Shown here: in pieces, positions 13,994 through 14,691 of the stretch
How the letters are laid out: each line of letters begins with the position of its first letter
Position numbering within the stretch: position 1 is the stretch's first letter
Assembly (NCBI GenBank): GCA_022709925.1
Contig: JAKLHX010000013.1
Location: forward strand, 1-14,691
DNA from: Candidatus Margulisiibacteriota bacterium
GTDB lineage: Bacteria; Margulisbacteria; WOR-1; JAKLHX01
Direction of reading: 5' to 3'
Length of the DNA: 14,691 nt
Notes under the pieces: generated by a model
The model's database searches: none
Seen by the model: only the letters and a program-made list of their open reading frames with translations
What the model was told of the DNA's origin: nothing
Program-made: the position numbers and the translations under genes

Positions 13994-14691
13994 TTATATC
14001 CCTTTGATCTTCTTAAGAAGGTCTATCTGGTTTTTTGAAAGCCTTGTCGGGATCTGCACCTGCACCTCGACAAAAAGATCCCCGTATCCTGAAGAGTTTA
14101 TGCGCGGCATGCCTTTCCCTTTCAGTCTTATAACGGTATTGGGCTGTGTGCCGGAAGGGATCTTCAAAGAAGTTTTTTCATTAAGGACCATTATGGTTAT
14201 CTCATCTCCCAGTATCGCGGACACAAAATCTATTTTTTCATAAGTGAAAAGGTTGTCTCCCTGTCTTTTGAACTTTTCGTGAGGCTTTACGGTTATGAAC
14301 GCGTAAAGATCACCCTGCGGGCCGCCTTTTGACCCGGCATCCCCGGCCCCGGACACTCTGAGACGATATCCGTTATCGATCCCCGCCGGTATCTTGAGGT
14401 TGATCTTGCTTTTCCCTCTGCTTCTTCCGGTCCCTTTGCAGCTTTTACACGGGGAGTCTATTTTTTCTCCGGTGCCCTGGCATGCCGGACACGAGGCAAC
14501 GCTGGAAAAGCTGCCTAGAATAGTGCGCTGGGTCTGTCTGATCCTGCCGCTCCCTCCGCATGAGGGGCATTTTGTGACCTTTGAACCGGGCTCGGCTCCC
14601 GATCCTTTGCATTTAAGGCAAGTTTCAAGATGTTGTATCTCTATCTCTTTTTCGAGGCCTGTATAGGCTTCTTCGAGCGATATTGAAAGAT
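13994..14691 (-). CDS. dnaJ: Chaperone DnaJ, C-terminal part (N-terminus beyond the window end)
   Basis: DnaJ (Hsp40) delivers unfolded proteins to DnaK and stimulates its ATPase in the cytoplasm. The 231 visible residues begin in the substrate-binding part with SISLEEAYTGLEKEIEI. Next comes the zinc domain with all four motifs: CLKCKGSG, CPSCGGSG, CPACQGTG and CKSCKGTG (between about 14620 and 14425). The C-terminal domain follows with KINLKIPAGIDNGYRLRVSG, GDLYAFITVKPHEKFKRQGD and ILGDEITIM. The zinc sites are complete. The J domain with HPD and the Gly/Phe linker lie outside the window, so DnaJ rather than a J-lacking relative is assumed. The reading frame is open to the window edge. The gene is the upstream end of the dnaJ-rsmE-pgm block. 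Confidence 0.96.
   Translation of the reverse strand, partial: LSISLEEAYTGLEKEIEIQHLETCLKCKGSGAEPGSKVTKCPSCGGSGRIRQTQRTILGSFSSVASCPACQGTGEKIDSPCKSCKGTGRSRGKSKINLKIPAGIDNGYRLRVSGAGDAGSKGGPQGDLYAFITVKPHEKFKRQGDNLFTYEKIDFVSAILGDEITIMVLNEKTSLKIPSGTQPNTVIRLKGKGMPRINSSGYGDLFVEVQVQIPTRLSKNQIDLLKKIKGI

Overview
The window reads as bacterial chromosome of moderate GC. It is densely coded: I support twelve protein genes, all on the minus strand, so transcription runs from high to low coordinates. There is no RNA gene, insertion sequence, CRISPR array, integrase or other mobility gene, and no gene-free stretch longer than about 90 bases. Ile ATA codons are common and start contexts are mixed: several genes have a clear Shine-Dalgarno, while panE and the TldD-like gene have a -10 box almost touching the ATG. 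I cannot fix the taxon. The divergence of the sugar enzymes and the unusual fusions would suit a poorly cultivated candidate phylum such as Margulisbacteria/Saganbacteria or Omnitrophota, but that is a low-confidence impression.

Region A (about 14691 down to 11650) is housekeeping: the C-terminal part of dnaJ, rsmE and pgm. The genes abut (dnaJ stop directly followed by the rsmE ATG; one base between rsmE stop and the pgm GTG), so this looks like one transcript.

Region B (11586 down to 2695) is the interesting part. It is a run of six divergent genes related to sugar-phosphate enzymes: a NagB-like protein with a large helical C-terminal extension, a GT9 glycosyltransferase homologue, a 704-residue tandem HAD protein, a ROK-type kinase, a protein whose central region resembles an ADP-ribosyltransferase fold, and a GHMP-kinase-like protein. 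The run ends at a perfect 12-bp stem plus T-tract terminator (2636-2671). Several members have altered positions that are catalytic or conserved in better known relatives: Ala for the catalytic Asp of NagB, Ser for the N-terminal Asp of GT9, loss of both nucleophile-motif Asp residues in the second HAD domain, and a non-standard GHMP glycine loop.

Region C (2602 down to 1) follows the terminator: another HAD-IIB phosphatase, panE, and the N-terminal part of a TldD-family protein. This HAD protein shares a short N-terminal element with the NagB-like protein of region B, although their folds are unrelated. It also shares a C-terminal Gly-rich motif with the tandem HAD protein. So the single HAD gene probably belongs functionally to region B.

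Working hypothesis (inference): pgm and ROK, NagB-like, GHMP-like and HAD proteins handle hexose or amino-sugar phosphates, possibly supplying a surface glycan to which the GT9 homologue contributes. Because several have altered active sites, some members may be sensors, scaffolds or enzymes of changed specificity rather than the textbook enzymes.
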